Part shown: in pieces, positions 11,870 through 22,572 of the stretch | Layout of the letters: each line of letters begins with the position of its first letter | Numbering within the stretch: the stretch's first letter is position 1 | NCBI GenBank assembly: GCA_032719365.1 | Contig: CM064862.1 | Coordinates: 82,147,628-82,211,627, forward strand | Direction of reading: 5' to 3' | Source: Prinsepia uniflora | Lineage: Eukaryota; Streptophyta; Magnoliopsida; Rosales; Rosaceae | DNA: 64,000 bases | The notes under the pieces: model-generated | Seen by the model: only the letters and a program-made list of their open reading frames with translations | The model's database searches: none | What the model was told of the DNA's origin: nothing | Made by a program: the position numbers and the translations under genes

Positions 11870-13882
11870 ATATATCTTTGACTTCCCCCGACATGTAAAT
11901 ATTGTTTATATCTTAATTTACATTATTTGTCATGACAAAGTTAATTTGCATCTTTAGTTTAACTAACTTGCATCTTTAATCTAATTTTCATATCTAACTT
12001 GCATTCTTGACTAACGTACATCTCTGACTAACTAACATGCATCTCTGTCTAGGCTGGATGGACGTTAAACTTCAAGCGCTTGTTGAGAGGCAACCTAATG
12101 TTTTCCCGGGATGTGAATGAGTCATCAACGTAGATTTGCTATCTTTCACTCTTTATTTTATTTTATTTTGTTTAATTATTGTTTATATTGCTTTATTTTC
12201 GTAAATCTTCTTCCTTTTGATTCTATGTTTAATTACTTCGTATTTTCCTACATTGAGGACAATGTAGAATTTAAGTGTGGGGGAATGGTTTACAATTGTC
12301 TACAAAATTTAAAAAAAAAAATTATTAAAAAAAATCGTTAAAAAAATAAAAAAAAATTCAAAAACAAAATGTGTGAAAAAAAAATTCAAAAAAAAAATAT
12401 ATATTTATTTATTTATTTTGAATCATTTTGTTTTAACTTAGTGTTTTTTTGAGTCTTAAGTTGTCATTTAACTTTTCAATGATATAAATGAACAGAAATG
12501 AATATGTTATGGCCATAAAGATAATCACTGCAACTTGAATTTGTTTGTTAATATTTTGTGATTAAGTGTTATAACTTAAAGATAATGCATGTAAATTGGC
12601 ACATAAACGACCATGATAAGATAAGTATGAATCATATGAACCTTATGTGAGCTTTAGAACTTTATATACGTCTTTGATGAGTAATTCATAAGTTCTTTGT
12701 TTAAATTGATATACATATGCCTCATAACTACTTGCCATAGCTTTTAATGAACTCTAGAGTACTAGAACTTATTCTATGTGATTTTCAAAGTTTTTAAGTC
12801 AATAAACTCTCTGATTTTGGATATGATTAAGGCATTAGGGTTAACACCACAAATTCAAACATCCATGTTCCCTATTTTGTGAGCACAAGTTGCGACCCCC
12901 CTTAGTTTTAACCCCTTTGAACCCACATTAAGCCTTTCTTTCATCACCATGATTATCTAAACACTTGAACTTAGTATAGACATCATTTACCCTTGTTCCA
13001 AGGACTCGGTTGGAGACATAAAGATTGTGTATAGAGAAAATGACGATGTTGAAAATACTTTTATGTGAATCATTTGGATTTACCTACTCAAGCTTTGTTG
13101 TATTGTTGACACATGTTATTACCTTGATATAAATAAAAAGAAAAAAAAGTATTGAGCTTCTATCATGGTAATAAGGTTTGATGATGTAATGTTTGAGTTA
13201 AGTCATTTACATTCGTAAATCCGACACAAAGAATGAATTCGAGGCCCAACATGATGAAATTAGGCCTATGTTCGAAGGGATGGATTACCGACATCATTGT
13301 ACTAAGGTTGGGAAGTTATGATACGTTTTGGGAGTCTATTGAGTCTTGGAACGAATTGAGCACCACTTGTCCTATATTTTCCTTGCCTCTAAACTTAGCC
13401 CCATTACAACCTTTATAAAGACTTTATGATCCTTAAGATGGTAAATTTTGATTAAGTTGAGTTAATCACTTGAGTAAGCTTATGGTTTTGGTTCATTTGT
13501 GCAAGTATGTTTTGTTTTTATCTTGAGGTGTTTATTTGAGATTTTGCAAAAGTACTTCATTTCGATTATGCGAGTATTTCTCACATACTTTGAGTGCAAA
13601 CACAAACCCTCACAAATTGAGTGAATTTATAAGTGCATATCCTTGTGAGTTAATTCATACTTGTTTTATTCATGTTGAGATCCATTTCACCATATTTACT
13701 CATTATCTTACTTGTTAAAACATTTTGTTACCATGTATTAACTCTTGAATTCTATATGCTTAAATGATTTAAGTGAAAATCTTTTATGCCATGATAATAA
13801 TGAAATTTTGAGACAAATGGTTAAGGGTTTACTTATTTTGAATTCGTAGTTTAGTTTTAGTATTTGCTAGGGACTATCAAAG
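11870..13882. other. Right interior of the LARD, non-coding
   Basis: The phrase 'GGACGTTAAACTTCAAGCGCTTGTTGAGAGGCAACC' (about 12060-12095) and a short inverted repeat CATTG/CAATG around 12251 precede an internal polypurine-like tract. A-rich low-complexity sequence follows (12300-12410), then about 1.4 kb of unique-looking AT-rich sequence. The open frames (for example 12117-12341, 13233-13418) are short and show no domain I recognise. Confidence 0.65.
12271..12285 (+). promoter_or_regulatory. Internal second polypurine-tract-like motif
   Basis: TTAAGTGTGGGGGAA repeats, nearly base for base, the polypurine tract next to the 3' LTR (about 13884-13898), 1.6 kb further upstream. It could act as a central polypurine tract or mark the old boundary of coding sequence lost from the parent element. 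Confidence 0.55.
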
Positions 13883-13883
13883 T

Positions 13884-13900
13884 TTAAGTGTGGGGGTATT
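13884..13900 (+). promoter_or_regulatory. 3' polypurine tract
   Basis: TTAAGTGTGGGGGTATT lies directly before the 3' LTR's TGATAGG at 13901. This is the expected place and composition for plus-strand priming in a plant Ty3/Gypsy-type element. Confidence 0.8.
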
Positions 13901-15510
13901 TGATAGGTCATTAATTAAGCATTATTTTATATTATTTTATACCCTTTATACTTGACTTTTAATCTTAAAATAATAAATAATTAGATAAAATAATTTATTT
14001 TGTGATATTTTTGTAGAAATAAATAAAGCTTGGAATTTGGAGCATTTTGGTGAAAGAATCGTCTCGATCGGAATTATAACGAAGAAATTATGGACGAAAT
14101 ATGAGAAGCCACCGAAAATCGCAAGGAAATTCGGTAGGAAGCTGCTGAAATCTAGAAGCTCAAGCCCAAAATCAGCATCTTTCTCCAAAATCAGCATCTT
14201 TTCCCCAAAATCCACCCAATCTCATCATTTTCATCACTTCTTCATGTATTATTTTATTGTTATTTTTATATTTTAATTTTGTACTTTTATTTAAACAATT
14301 GTGGCACTCCCTCTATAAATAGGGAAGCCATTTCATGTATTTGGGGTGTCCCCATAGGTCCCCCATTAGTTCCATTTTTCAATTTCTTCCATTTTTCTTA
14401 GTTTTTAGTTCTTGATTTAGTTCTTTTGTTTCTATCTTTTGAGAGACATTTTTGGGGACCATTTTAACTTCTTGTAGATTTTCTTATTAATTAGCTTTCT
14501 TTTAATTCTTGTTCTTAATTTATGTTACTTTTATTTTTCTTAATTTCATTTCTTCTTTACTTTGTTCTTGTGATATTTCTTTGAGATCTCTTAAACACAT
14601 TTTTATGTTTTCCTTAAGAAATACCTAGGGCAAGTAATTCTAAGGCAATTAAAGAGTTTTAAGATTGAATTCCTCGTATTTCTTCTTCCATCGTCACAAG
14701 TTTCATGCCGCTGTTCGGTGATTCTTGTGAAAATCCATACTTTTCTACTTAAATTCTTGTTATTTTTATTGGTATTACTTATGATTCAATATATGTGTTG
14801 GTATTTTCTTTCTAACATTTGTAAGTAAGAATGCAATCTCCATGTGTTTTACTTTTTGAATTTCTTTTACTTTATATGTTTTAGTGCTTAAACTTCAATT
14901 CGAAACTAAATGTTGATCCGCTGTTCGGAGCATTTAAAATAGAGTTGAAGATATTTAATGTTTGATCGCTGTTCGGCGCATTAAATCATTAACTTAAGGT
15001 GAATCATATTGTAAGTAATAATCCACTTTTCGGTGCATTTATAATATGAAAAATATATGCATGTATTTGAGATAATTAAGGTAGGATTTCATGATTGGTT
15101 CAATATGAGCATGACGTTAGAGTGTTGGTAAAAATATGTGTTTAAAGAAAGTTCACTAGTACAAAGGTTAAAGTAGAAGTAGAATTAAGTATTTAATTAT
15201 TTTTATTTTTTTCTTTATTTTATATTTACAACCCTTTTCAAACCCCCTTTTTTAATTCTTTATTCTTTATTCTTTTATTCTTTTATTCTTTTAATTCTTT
15301 ATTCTTTTATTCTTTTAATTCTTTATTCTTTTATTCTTTTATACTTCTATTTTATTCATTATTCTTCTCACTAACATATTATTAATGTTCCCTAATTTCT
15401 CCGGTTAAGAACGATCCCTATTTACCAATACTACATCTACACAAAAAGGGTTTAAATTACATAACACTCAAATTACGTGTTTAATTTAATGCGTAGTTTG
15501 AGTTTTGTCA
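13901..15510 (+). repeat. 3' LTR of the LARD-like element
   Basis: This is the near-identical partner of 6495-8095, with the same TG...CA ends, the same TATAAATA box (about 14315), TGTTCGG motifs and TTTATTC microsatellite. The C-run found in the 5' LTR is shorter here, consistent with slippage after insertion. It is followed at once by the duplicated ATTCT. Confidence 0.9.
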
Positions 15511-15515
15511 ATTCT

Positions 15516-16050
15516 CTTGGTATGCCCCATCATCATCGCCATCATCATCTTCAGAATTTTCCATTTCTGGAACGTTTCGAATGTTTCTATGTTCATTATG
15601 CTCAACCATTTTCCAGCCACCACCAGCCTTTAGATCGTCCAAATAAAACACTTGTTTGGCTTGAGTTGCTAGGTTATAAGGATCATGTTCATATCAATGA
15701 GTATGTTTATCCACAGATGTTAGTTTATAATCACGCTTTATACTCTCATCCCTTACCGAGTTTGTATTAAACCATTGACATCTAAAAAACACGACCCTAT
15801 AACGCTGTATATATAACACTTCAACTACACTTGTCAACATGCGATAGAAATCAATCTCAGAGGTCTCATAGCTTCCTGGCACAAAGACACCGCTATTCTG
15901 GGTAGTCAAATTATCATCACGTGTAGAAATCACAAACTTAACTCCATTTACAACACATCTTTGGTAAGTTTCAACTCTAATAGGACCTCTCGATTACTCA
16001 AATAACTCATCACTAAACTTTAGGGAATTCTCCTTTTGAAAATTTCTCAT
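15516..16050 (-). pseudogene. CACTA (En/Spm) transposase remnant with DUF4216
   Basis: Read on the minus strand from about 16040 down, the frame gives '...VETYQRCVVNGVKFVISTRDD', 'TTQNSGVFVPG', 'DFYRMLTSVVEVLYIQRYRVVFFRC', 'ATQAKQVFYLDDLKAGGGW', then an acidic stretch. This order (VNG.KF, TQNSGV, DFYG.L..I.EL, V.LF.C.WF, QA.QVFYL.D, W.VV) is the DUF4216 signature of TNP2 proteins from CACTA transposons. In-frame stops at about 15995 and at 15694-15696 show decay. The frame continues across the LARD insertion into 6293-6494. The upstream catalytic transposase domain (Transposase_21) is not visible, so this copy cannot mobilise itself. A plus-strand frame at 15477-15770 is only its antisense. 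Confidence 0.85.
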
Positions 16051-17137
16051 CTGCCAAAAAAAACAATTGTAATTTTTTTTTCTAGTTAAACAATTGTGAA
16101 GAGTAATCATCGTAAAATCAAGAAAGAAAAAAAAAATGCAGAAATCAGCCTAAAATGCAAAAATCAACCTAAAAGGATAAAAGTAAAAAAGGAAAATGCA
16201 GAAAGAAACCTAAAAACAAATCCAATAAAGGGAATGTTGAACGTAGATCAAATGATCTTCCAATTAGTAAGTAAATGCCAATGACAATGCTAGCAGGAAG
16301 CAGTGAGTATAAAATAATCAAATTCGCGAACACAATATAGGCTGTAGGAATTTGTAATTGAGCTTAACATATGAGAATTAATCAAATAGGAAGCGACCTA
16401 ACAGGAACCTAAGAAGGGATATGTTTGCAGCATGTCTAATCTCTCTAATTTCTTGAACTTGAAATAACGTGGAAGTTGACCTTCATTTTTTACTTAAGAT
16501 ACCTTTAGTTTTTACTTGAAAATACCTGCAGTTATCCAATCCAATTGACATATGTGGCTATACTTTATAACTTTATAAACCAGACCAATAAATGACCCAT
16601 AAATGAAATGAACAACGGACAAATCAACAACAAAGAAATCAAGAATAGACAAACAAACAAAAGTATTAGAGCACATACTCAGAAATTTGCGATGAACTTG
16701 TGTGAAGAAGTTGCCAAGAAATACAAACAAACAAAAAAATTCATAAAAGATAACAAAATTGAAGATTATATTTCACATGATTGGTATTAGAAGTGGTGAG
16801 AGAAGAAAGCTTTACCTGCCAATGAACCATTTAGAAAGAGTATTTGATAAGTTCTTCTTCTGAAAGAATTGCATAGTCAGCGAAGGTCAATCGATTAAAT
16901 AACTTCATTGAAGGGACTGGAATACGAAGAAAAGGGAATATCCCTGAAACTCATATAAAAAAAAGACCAGCCAAAGAGCACGCACCTGAAAACTGATGGA
17001 TTCAAAAACGTTGATGCTCTCTACAATCACCTTGGGTTCGTGCTTGGCGGCCGAGCTTGGGAATCCTTCCGTAAAGAGGTAAGAATGGAAGAGGGATGAG
17101 GTTATAAGGTTGAGAAACCTGAAGATTACAGCCGCCG
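16051..17137. other. CACTA interior, no identifiable gene
   Basis: This moderately AT-rich sequence lies between the DUF4216 remnant and LTR-like unit 5. Short frames on both strands have no domain I recognise. The minus frame 16905-17522 crosses the unit 5 boundary at 17138, so it is a chance composite. Some stretch here may be further degraded transposase exon. Confidence 0.5.
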
Positions 17138-17828
17138 TGACAGGACCCATCCCAATCCCCCCGGGATTAGTGGGGGATGACTCTGCTCCCGTCTGACACG
17201 AAGTGTCAGACAAGGGATATTTCCGACCTTTGCCCTCCCGGGCTATCAGAGTACGCCAGGATCCGGAGGAGGTATGTGATATCTCGGTCTCTGCTACAGT
17301 CCACAATCTGATGTCAACCTGAAGGGCAGTCAAAACATTAAAAGATGTGAGTGGACAAAACAAGAGTTTGTAAAAACATTTTAACGAGAAGACATTTGTA
17401 CCCTTCACTAAAAAGCATGCATGCATTCGAAAACCATTTATCCAGAAAACCATAATGAAATCAAGTACACGGGCCACTGCCCAAAACCTGTGTAAACGCA
17501 CATCATACATCATATATAGCATACATCACATATACATATAATTCACACAACCAATCCTGTCACGGTTTCCAAAGCTACGCGCGTGCTACCCGGGTCTCAA
17601 TCCGAGTCTTCTCAAAGTCAAGGTCAATGTCCGCAGACCACTGATCCTACTCGAGGTAATAGTAACCATAGCCTTCCTGAGAGTAAGGAACCCAACTGGG
17701 GGGTGACTCCACTCAGTCGGTGCTCCGTGACTACTCCGGGGTCCACCCAGGCCAACGACCCTCCCCGGAGGAGATAATAGAAGTAAAAGAAGGTATATGA
17801 ATACATATATATACATAACATAAACATT

Positions 17829-18010
17829 CATGCCCGGTTCCCTTGAACCATCATGATCCATAAAATCCATAACAAGGGTTCATGCCGGTTCCCATAAACC
17901 GTCATGAACCAGAATGACCTGACAAAGGGTCATGCCGGTTCCCATAAACCGTCATGAACCACAATGACCTTTCCAGAGTTCATGCTGGTTCCCGTAAACC
18001 GTCATGAACT
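17829..18010 (-). repeat. 50-bp tandem array inside LTR-like unit 5
   Basis: About four units begin at 17829, 17881, 17931 and 17981, each with CATGCCGGTTCCC followed by (T)AAACCGTCATGAACC. The last three are spaced exactly 50 bp. Unit 4 has about two and unit 8 about four of the same units, so copy number varies between family members. Confidence 0.85.
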
Positions 18011-19030
18011 TGGAAATCCATCTAGGGTCCCTGACCCGAAATCATCAGTGTAAAACATCTGGGTCTCGTGCCCGAACATATGACTCAACTGGGCACCGTG
18101 CCCGATATCTAAGGGTCAGTCACGACTCCGATCATAGTGATGCGTGCAACCATCCATCCAGGACCGCCCTCAATCCTGGTATGTCGCCGTGAACAAATCA
18201 ACCGACGCGACCACCACAAGATCATGGTGCACTCATCACCGATCGCTATCCTGAACCGTCAGCACTCCGAAGTCGAGCCTCCCCAGGCTGCCCGACAACG
18301 AATCGTGCATCGTGACCTCTCCGGAAGGAACACATCCCAATCTGGAGGCGAGCGTCGTATCGTTGATCGTCGTGCACATAGCACACGTCGCGACCACGAT
18401 TTAGACCCGAAGTTCGTAAATAGCGACATATGCCCGAGACAAAACCAAATGGGTCTCATACCCGAGTTTATCCTTTTAGAAATCCAAAACCAAATCATTT
18501 AAATCAATAAAGAAATACAGACCCGTATAAGCACCGTATAAGGTCGAAACCTCGAATTACGTACTTATACGTAACCACATACAAATGCACCCATGGCATC
18601 ATCCAACATGTAATAAAACATATAATAAACATTTATGCATGCACCAATTTAGAAAGCAAAGTCCACTCACAGACCGTCCGAGCTGCCGCCTCGATTTGCG
18701 TGCCATACGGCTCCCCGAGCCGATCACCGTCACCGGGACTCCCAAACCTGTCCAAATCGTAATAGAAGGTTACTAACTACTTAATTAACCTCCTACTAAA
18801 GCTCCGTAATTTTCCCGTATTTTTAACTATTTTTAATCCCGAACCTAAACTTTCCGATGCCCCGAAACATATCGAGACGGTGTCCGATCGACACGAAACC
18901 AGTCTCAAAATGTTCGTTACATCGAATAGAAGATTTCGTATGTTGGAACCTTCCCCAGATTCCCTACCACGCGCCCTCACGCGCCGCCTGAAGTGGCTGC
19001 GCGTGGGCTTCACGCGCCAGCTACAGTACC

Positions 19031-19348
19031 TGGTGACGTCATCGCTGACGTCAACATGACGTCATCTGACAGCTGTCATGTCTGACATGTCAGACTCTGA
19101 CAGGTGCCACATGTCATGCTCCCATTGGTCCATGTCACTGTGCTGTCAGTGCCACGTGGCAGTCTGACATGTGCCACGTGTCATCACGGCACTGGTCCAC
19201 GTCTGTGCCACGCGTCAGCCCCTGATTGGGCCACGTCACTGACATGTCAGTGCTAACTGTGCACTGACATGTGACACGTGTCGGCTGATGAGTGGTCCAC
19301 GTCACCTGACAATCTGACAGGTGCCACGTCATCATGCCACGTCACCAC
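19031..19348. promoter_or_regulatory. ACGT-core-dense insert in LTR-like unit 5
   Basis: I count 11 ACGT cores in about 318 bp: three TGACGTCA palindromes (about 19034-19063), one CCACGTGG G-box, GCCACGTGTC and GACACGTGTC boxes of ABRE type, and several CCACGTCA. Interspersed are palindromic CTGACATGTCAG-like units. Such cores are bound by plant bZIP factors (TGA and ABF classes), so by sequence it could act as an enhancer. It sits between 'CTACAGTACC' and 'CTTCAACCTC', which are nearly adjacent in sister unit 7. Function is inference. Confidence 0.6.
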
Positions 19349-20497
19349 CTTCAACCTCGCACAGCCGGTCCGGTCCAACCCCTACAATTGGACCGGCGTA
19401 ACCGGTCCAGGCTCATTCCGGCCCAGTTTTTCACCGTTTTCAATCCTAATCAATCCTAACCTTCCTATAATCGTCCTAGGAACCTAACCCAATTAATTAG
19501 AACCCTTAAAACCCACGAAAATCCACGGTTCAATTTTGAACCTCACGGTTCAATTTTCCCGATTGCACCCAAGGCTGCTCAGCCCTTCACCGCCGTCCAA
19601 ACCACCCTCTACACCTTCCTACAACCTCAATAAACTCATCCTAATCAACTAATAGCAACCATAATGTCTAAATCAAAAAATAGAAGAAAAATGGGTTTAT
19701 CGGGCTTACCGGGCACCCGATCGGGTTTTGGGTTCCAGCCACCGCCCACGGCGGTTCCAGCCACCAGTTGCCATCCTCAGTCCTCCTCTCTCATTCTCTG
19801 GTCTCAGTCCTGGTCGAAATGGGGTTGGGTTGGCTGAGTTTTGGATGAATGGTTTGGGTGAGATCGGGTAATGGGTTTGTGTTTGGATGATGAAATGAAA
19901 ATGCACGGGAATGTTGGATGCATGAATGAAGTATGGTGTCCATTGGATGGGTGACACTTGTCACTCATCCACTGGGTATCAGGAAAAATATCTAGGCCCA
20001 CTAGAGACAAAACTGCACTTTTTGTCTCGTAAAACGTGTCGCAGTGCATAGTAACCTGGAACTTCCGTGAACCGTAAATTCGTCGTTGAACGTCCGAATT
20101 CGACGTGCCGCCTGTCTATGGATTCGTATCGTCCTCACCTACGTAACGGTCTTCGGCCCTCGGCCATCGGACCTCTTGGTCAAAAAGTCAACATTTGACC
20201 TCTTATTCACCCAAATTACCAAAATGCCCTTGGGCTTCCGAACGTCATAACTTCCTCCTCAAACGACAGAATTGAACGTGCCACCTGTCTATGAACTCGT
20301 GACATCACGAACTACGTCACGGTCATCGGTCAAAGTCCATTTGACCACCCGAATGAAAAGTCAACGTTTTGTCACCATTAGGGGCAAAACGGTCATTTTG
20401 CATCGTTCGTCCATTTTCGCCTAACTAATCACCGATTAGCCTCACTAATCGTGATTAGTCGCTAATCTAATCTAGGAATTTGGGACGGGTCGTTACA

Positions 20498-21042
20498 CGC
20501 CGAGATTGGGTTTGTGCTTAATGGGCGTGGGGATGAGGTTAAGGTGTGAAAGAGGCTGTTTGCAGATTTTCCAAGGAGATGGAGATGTAACCGCGCAGGG
20601 AAAATTTTGTCCAGAACAAAACCCAAAAAAAGACGTTTTTTTTTTGTGCTATTTTAATACCTATGCCGGAAAATTTAAATTTCGCCTACAAACAGACGAA
20701 ATTTTGCCTCTCTTGTTCCCGGGAACTAATCTCGCTTTTTATTTTTCTGTGTAAAGTGTGAGCCAATAATTCAATTCGAAATTATTTTTTGGGGAAAATC
20801 ATCACGACGAAAAATATTTGCCTCCATATATATCTTGTTTGTCCTATAAACTTTCGCGCGCATACCGAAATTTCCCACTAAACCTTTCATGACAAATTAT
20901 GAAATTTTTCGCGATAATGCCTTTTTCGCGACAAATTTGTATTTTACCATTATCGCGACAAATTTGTATTTTACCATTATCGCGACAAATTTTTATTTTG
21001 CCACGAAATTTTTTGCCGCGAAAGCTACTATTTCTTGTAGTG
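20498..21042 (-). mobile_element. CACTA 5' terminal region with TIR and subterminal repeats
   Basis: The minus strand from 21042 reads CACTACAAGAAATAGTAGC, the standard En/Spm-type terminal inverted repeat. Inside it, 27-bp repeats (CGCGACAAATTTGTATTTTACC...) begin at 20927, 20954 and 20981, matching the subterminal repeats that bind CACTA accessory proteins. The opposite TIR is not found in the window; it probably lies left of position 1. Between this end and the DUF4216 remnant only about 1.7 kb of element remains once LTR-like unit 5 is removed. That is too little for a full TNP2 gene, so the element is internally deleted. Confidence 0.82.
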
Positions 21043-21048
21043 CGTACA

Positions 21049-22114
21049 TTGATGAAAATATCGGTAAATATGGGCGAAATTTCGATATTTTAACCCGGCG
21101 GCACATAAGAAGGGGGGGAAAGAAATTCGCCAAAATATCGAACAATTGTCTTGTTTTGAGCCCACAGATCCTTTCCTAAGATCAAAACAATGAAGATACA
21201 CTATTAATTCGTGAAATTTGAACGTAAAACGAGAGAGATTGAGTCGGGTCATGTTGCCGGGTCGAAAAACCCGAGTTGCAGACCCGGTTGAAGGTTAGGG
21301 ATGACTGGTAATGTGTATACTTATATATTAAACGATCTTAAATAACAATAATGAAGTGTAGCAAAGATGGCTTTGAGCTGTTGGTCCAAACTGCAGATTT
21401 TTTTTCTCTTTTCCTATTTATTCATTTTTTCTAGGCTTTTTTTTTCTCTCTATCCCTTTTTATTCAATTTTTTTCCAGTTTTCCCCCTCCCTTTTTATTC
21501 ATTTTTCCCAATTTCTTTTTCCTCTCCCTTGTTATTCATTTTTTTCCAATTCCCCCCTTCTTTATTCATTTTTTCCAATTTTTCAACAAAGGTTGGTCTT
21601 TTTTTGGTTTCATTTTTGTCCAATTATAAATATATCCATTATTTCCAATTTTTTAACAAAGTTTGATCATATTTTTTCATCTTTTTTTCTTTCCAATTTT
21701 AAATATTTTAAACTTATTTTATCATTTTTCTTACAATGAATTTTTGTATGTTTATTGTTATATTTTTAAATATTTTAATTTTCAATTATAGTAACTCACT
21801 TCAATTTATATTTATATTTATATTTATATTTAAGATTTTATATTATTAGTCATCGTCAGAATCATATTACATCATATTATTCATCATATATTTATTATAT
21901 CAAAGTTATTTTATAATTTTATTAGTTATATATAACCATCATTGAGCACTTAAGATTTTCCCAAAGTTTCATTCTAAATTTCCAACTTTTAGATCGAATT
22001 TCCATTATTTTTGTTTACCGTAAACGATATCGATATCGATACCGATATTTGGGGCGAGATATCCGTAAATTTAACTAGCGATATATCCGTCGATATCGAT
22101 ATTTTCATCCTTGA
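21049..22114. mobile_element. Mutator-like TIR element, copy 1
   Basis: The ends are inverted: TTGATGAAAATATCG at the left and CGATATTTTCATCCTTGA at the right. GTGCGTACA (21040-21048) and GTGCGTAGA (22115-22123) match at 8 of 9 bases, and a 9-bp duplication is typical of Mutator-like elements. It inserted across the last three bases of the CACTA end. A pyrimidine-rich stretch (21395-21720) and AT-rich filler make up most of it. No transposase is present, so it is non-autonomous. A shorter relative lies at 24038-24570. Confidence 0.7.
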
Positions 22115-22123
22115 GTGCGTAGA

Positions 22124-22572
22124 CATGCTAAAAATCAATCAAAAATCGCCATGACATTACGAGGTGCGCTTACCGATGACTTGCAAATGATTAGAAAATC
22201 AGTTGGCTTTATACTCGTAGAGACTCCAGACTAAAGAAAAATGGAGTCAAAAATAGTGAGAATTATCAGCCTACTCTTTGCAAGGATGAGTTTTCTTGCC
22301 ATGAAACACTTTATCATTGTTTAATAATATTTGTACTGATATTAGTTAAATTGGTCATTGAGAATTTGTTGTAAGGGGGCTATCTTGCATATGTTCGCAC
22401 CATAGGTAGTTAATTGCTCAGTGCCAAGGAACAAAAAGATGGAAGATTGAAAATGCACCCACATATTTTGACAAAAAAAAAACCCACATATAGAAACCTA
22501 AATTACATAACAATAATATTAATAATAGAATTAATAAAACAAAACAATTGATGAACATCAATCACCGATCGA
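22124..22572. other. Spacer, no feature seen
   Basis: AT-rich sequence between the Mutator-like element and the DUF295 pseudogene. It may include the pseudogene's old 3' flank. No reading frame or repeat is supported. Confidence 0.5.

Larger units (their letters stand above)
6495..15510 (+). mobile_element. Complete non-autonomous LTR retrotransposon (LARD-like), ATTCT target-site duplication
   Basis: Two long direct repeats (6495-8095 and 13901-15510) start TGATAG and end TTGTCA, and ATTCT flanks the element at 6490-6494 and 15511-15515. A tRNA-Asp-type primer binding site follows the left LTR at 8101, and a polypurine tract (AAGTGTGGGGG) precedes the right LTR. After removing the nested LTR-like unit at 9633-11869, the interior is only about 3.6 kb, AT-rich, with no gag, protease, RT, RNase H or integrase on either strand. 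PBS type and polypurine motif resemble the Athila/Tat side of Ty3/Gypsy, so it probably relied on an autonomous relative. In the first ~255 bases of the two LTRs I count about 10 differences by eye, mostly transitions, suggesting a moderately old insertion. It split a CACTA transposase reading frame. Confidence 0.9.
17138..20497 (-). mobile_element. LTR-like unit 5 (minus), longest copy, CGCCG duplication
   Basis: It starts TGACAGGACCC at 17138 and ends GGGACGGGTCGTTACA at 20497. CGCCG is perfectly duplicated at 17133-17137 and 20498-20502. At 3360 bp it is the longest copy. It has a perfect 9-bp-stem hairpin at 17191-17211, a 50-bp tandem array at 17829-18010, and a hairpin at 19944-19971. 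A roughly 318-bp insert dense in ACGT cores (19031-19348) has no counterpart at the same place in units 7 and 9. It interrupts the CACTA relic. No retroviral-type gene is present, so it is consistent with a solo LTR. Confidence 0.9.

Noticed and set aside
15477..15770. Plus-strand 97-codon frame rich in His
   Set aside because: It is the antisense of the DUF4216 remnant and crosses the 3' LTR boundary at 15510.
16905..17522. 205-codon minus-strand frame
   Set aside because: It crosses the proven boundary of LTR-like unit 5 at 17138 (CGCCG duplication), so it is a chance fusion of two sequences; similar frames in sister units do not agree.
17829..18010. Regularly spaced repeats that superficially resemble a CRISPR array
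   Set aside because: The units are contiguous 50-bp tandem repeats without unique spacers, inside a plant transposable element.
1..21042. Left CACTA terminal inverted repeat inside the window
   Set aside because: I searched by eye for CACTACAAGAAA on the plus strand and found none, so the left end must be outside or lost.
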